DNA from: Candidatus Falkowiibacteriota bacterium
GTDB lineage: Bacteria > Patescibacteriota > Patescibacteriia > Patescibacteriales > GWE2-39-37
Length of the DNA: 6,339 bases
Assembly: GCA_013335665.1 (NCBI GenBank)
Contig: JAAXVE010000048.1
Location: forward strand, 1 to 6,339
Reading direction: 5' to 3'
Part shown: piece after piece, positions 5,612 to 6,339 of the stretch
How positions within the stretch are numbered: the first letter of the stretch is position 1
Layout of the letters: each line of letters opens with the position of its first letter
Program-made: the position numbers and the translations under genes
The notes under the pieces: generated by a model
Told to the model about the DNA's origin: nothing
Database searches by the model: none
What the model saw: only the letters and a program-made list of their open reading frames with translations

Positions 5612-5616
5612 GGAGG
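5612..5616 (+). promoter_or_regulatory. Ribosome binding site deciding the start of the 164-aa gene
   Basis: GGAGG sits 5 nt before the ATG at 5622. The frame is open upstream to a GTG at 5565, but that codon has no SD and overlaps the -10 of the likely promoter, so the ATG at 5622 is the start. Confidence 0.8.
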
Positions 5617-5621
5617 CGTTT

Positions 5622-6116
5622 ATGAGTGATCAAGGCTCTTTACCAACCAACCACTCCCGCGCCTTGCGCCTAATTATCCAGGCCCATATCAGATACTACC
5701 GCTCAATCTCTGAAGCGGTTATATCAGGGGCCTATGACTGGGCAAGCAAGGACATCAATGATGCAAACTTCCCCAAAGAGGCAAAAAAGCCCGATGAGGA
5801 CGACGTCATTATCGAATGCATCGGTTTTGATCAAGAGGTTAAGACGGAAGCGGTCCTGCTACAATTCAATAGCGATGGTCTGCGCCCAGTTACGATCATG
5901 GAACTTCTTGCCATAGGCGAGCATCACCCCGAAATTCAAAGAACTCATCAGCTTGTCAGTCTGGGTTCTATCTGGGAGCGCTCGAACGGGAAAAAGTATT
6001 ACCCCTATCTAGCTGGCGATGAAACACGTCGGGGTATTGGCCTGTATTGGATCGGCAAATCGTGGCGCGAAGACGGATGCTTCATCTTCCCCGCCGTCAG
6101 GGAGTATGTTCTTTAA
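5622..6116 (+). CDS. Hypothetical protein, 164 aa (possible CPR-type conserved family)
   Basis: No functional family is known to me. The N-terminal part is helical (about residues 13-40), followed by a charged linker (KEAKKPDEDD, about 52-61) and a C-terminal domain with a distinctive pattern. That domain has LRPVTIMELLAIGEHHPEIQ, then LGSIW, a YYPYL segment, RGIGLYWIG, and a final FPAVREYVL. From memory, hypothetical proteins with the pattern 'LRPAT-x-ELLA ... ALGS-W ... RFLAVR' are common in Parcubacteria-like genomes. That is recollection, not a search result. There is no signal peptide or membrane segment, so it is probably cytoplasmic. It has its own promoter and a strong terminator, hence a single-gene unit. 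Confidence 0.83.
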   Translation: MSDQGSLPTNHSRALRLIIQAHIRYYRSISEAVISGAYDWASKDINDANFPKEAKKPDEDDVIIECIGFDQEVKTEAVLLQFNSDGLRPVTIMELLAIGEHHPEIQRTHQLVSLGSIWERSNGKKYYPYLAGDETRRGIGLYWIGKSWREDGCFIFPAVREYVL

Positions 6117-6135
6117 GGTCTTTTCAAATAAGGCC

Positions 6136-6171
6136 AAACCCCTTAGTGCTGACTAAGGGGTTTCTGTTTTT
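6136..6171 (+). terminator. Strong intrinsic terminator after the 164-aa gene
   Basis: A perfect 12-bp stem AAACCCCTTAGT/ACTAAGGGGTTT (6136-6147 and 6152-6163) with loop GCTG is followed by CTGTTTTT. It begins 20 nt after the stop codon. Confidence 0.93.
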
Positions 6172-6194
6172 AAGTAATTTGCTCGAATTGCCAA

Positions 6195-6222
6195 TTGACG
6201 GCGGCATTCCAAGAGTTATAAT
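6195..6222 (+). promoter_or_regulatory. Promoter of the right-end gene
   Basis: TTGACG (6195-6200), a 16-nt spacer and a perfect TATAAT (6217-6222). The predicted transcription start, about 6228-6230, lies only 7-9 nt before the ATG at 6237. Confidence 0.75.
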
Positions 6223-6236
6223 AACCTTATAAACAT

Positions 6237-6339
6237 ATGAAAGATATCAACAAGTATATCGACGACCGCGAGGCGGACATATACACAATGCCCATCAAAG
6301 ACCGCATCGACTGGCTGATAGGCTTGAGCATGAAACACT
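6237..6339 (+). CDS. Hypothetical protein, N-terminal 34 residues (runs off window)
   Basis: The frame is open from ATG 6237 to the window end and begins MKDINKYIDDREADIYTMP. The visible part is charged and then shows a short Trp-containing helix (DRIDWLIGLSMKH). No family can be assigned from so little. No SD precedes the ATG, and the promoter is so close that the mRNA would be leaderless or nearly so. A later in-frame ATG at 6288 also lacks a well-placed SD, so 6237 is preferred. Confidence 0.62.
   Translation, partial: MKDINKYIDDREADIYTMPIKDRIDWLIGLSMKH

Noticed and set aside
5565..5621. N-terminal extension of the 164-aa protein from a GTG
   Set aside because: The GTG has no SD and overlaps the probable -10, whereas the ATG at 5622 has GGAGG at 5 nt.
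1..6339. CRISPR array, tRNA/rRNA genes, insertion sequences, toxin-antitoxin pair
   Set aside because: No regularly spaced repeats, tRNA cloverleaf-like arms, transposase motifs or recognisable toxin or antitoxin families were seen on either strand.

Overview
The window looks like a compact bacterial chromosome segment, about 86% coding and moderately AT-rich. Most genes are hypothetical, with short intergenic gaps, Shine-Dalgarno (SD) sites, sigma70-type promoters with extended -10 elements, and strong intrinsic terminators. The standard code fits: the 936 readable codons of the largest gene have no internal TGA, and two genes end at TGA. The many family-less short proteins, the envelope-anchored SGNH hydrolase, the giant CPBP protease and the possibly leaderless gene at the right end suggest a Patescibacteria/CPR (Parcubacteria-like) genome. 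That placement is inferred from general familiarity; no marker gene is present to prove it.

Left part (1-2810, minus strand): one very large membrane protein gene that runs off the left edge. It encodes a CPBP (Rce1/Abi-like) intramembrane protease in which a whole module of about 570 residues (membrane anchor, large extracytoplasmic domain, membrane helices, protease core) is followed by a second copy. The second copy is cut by the window edge just before its predicted active site. Its extended -10 promoter abuts and overlaps the terminator of the next unit.

Middle (2859-3893, minus strand): a three-gene operon of small unknown proteins, in order of transcription 82 aa, 120 aa (with signal peptide) and 92 aa. 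It has a textbook promoter with a dyad in its spacer, and a perfect 9-bp terminator stem. To its right, the 310-nt gap at 3797-4106 holds this promoter, the terminator of the next gene, and a 55-codon open stretch just past that gene's stop that reads like a frameshifted C-terminal tail.

Right-centre (4107-5415, minus strand): a 140-aa unknown gene with a 20-bp dyad in its upstream region, then a 249-aa membrane-anchored GDSL/SGNH hydrolase with all four catalytic blocks. The hydrolase promoter shares a 10-nt motif, TTTGTGGTAT, with that of the protease gene.

Right end (5570-6339, plus strand): divergent from the hydrolase, a 164-aa unknown protein with a clear SD and a 12-bp terminator stem, then a new promoter and the first 34 codons of another gene that seems to have almost no 5' leader. 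Several products (protease, SGNH hydrolase, secreted 120-aa protein) act at or outside the membrane. However, they are in separate transcription units, so a shared pathway is not shown by the sequence.
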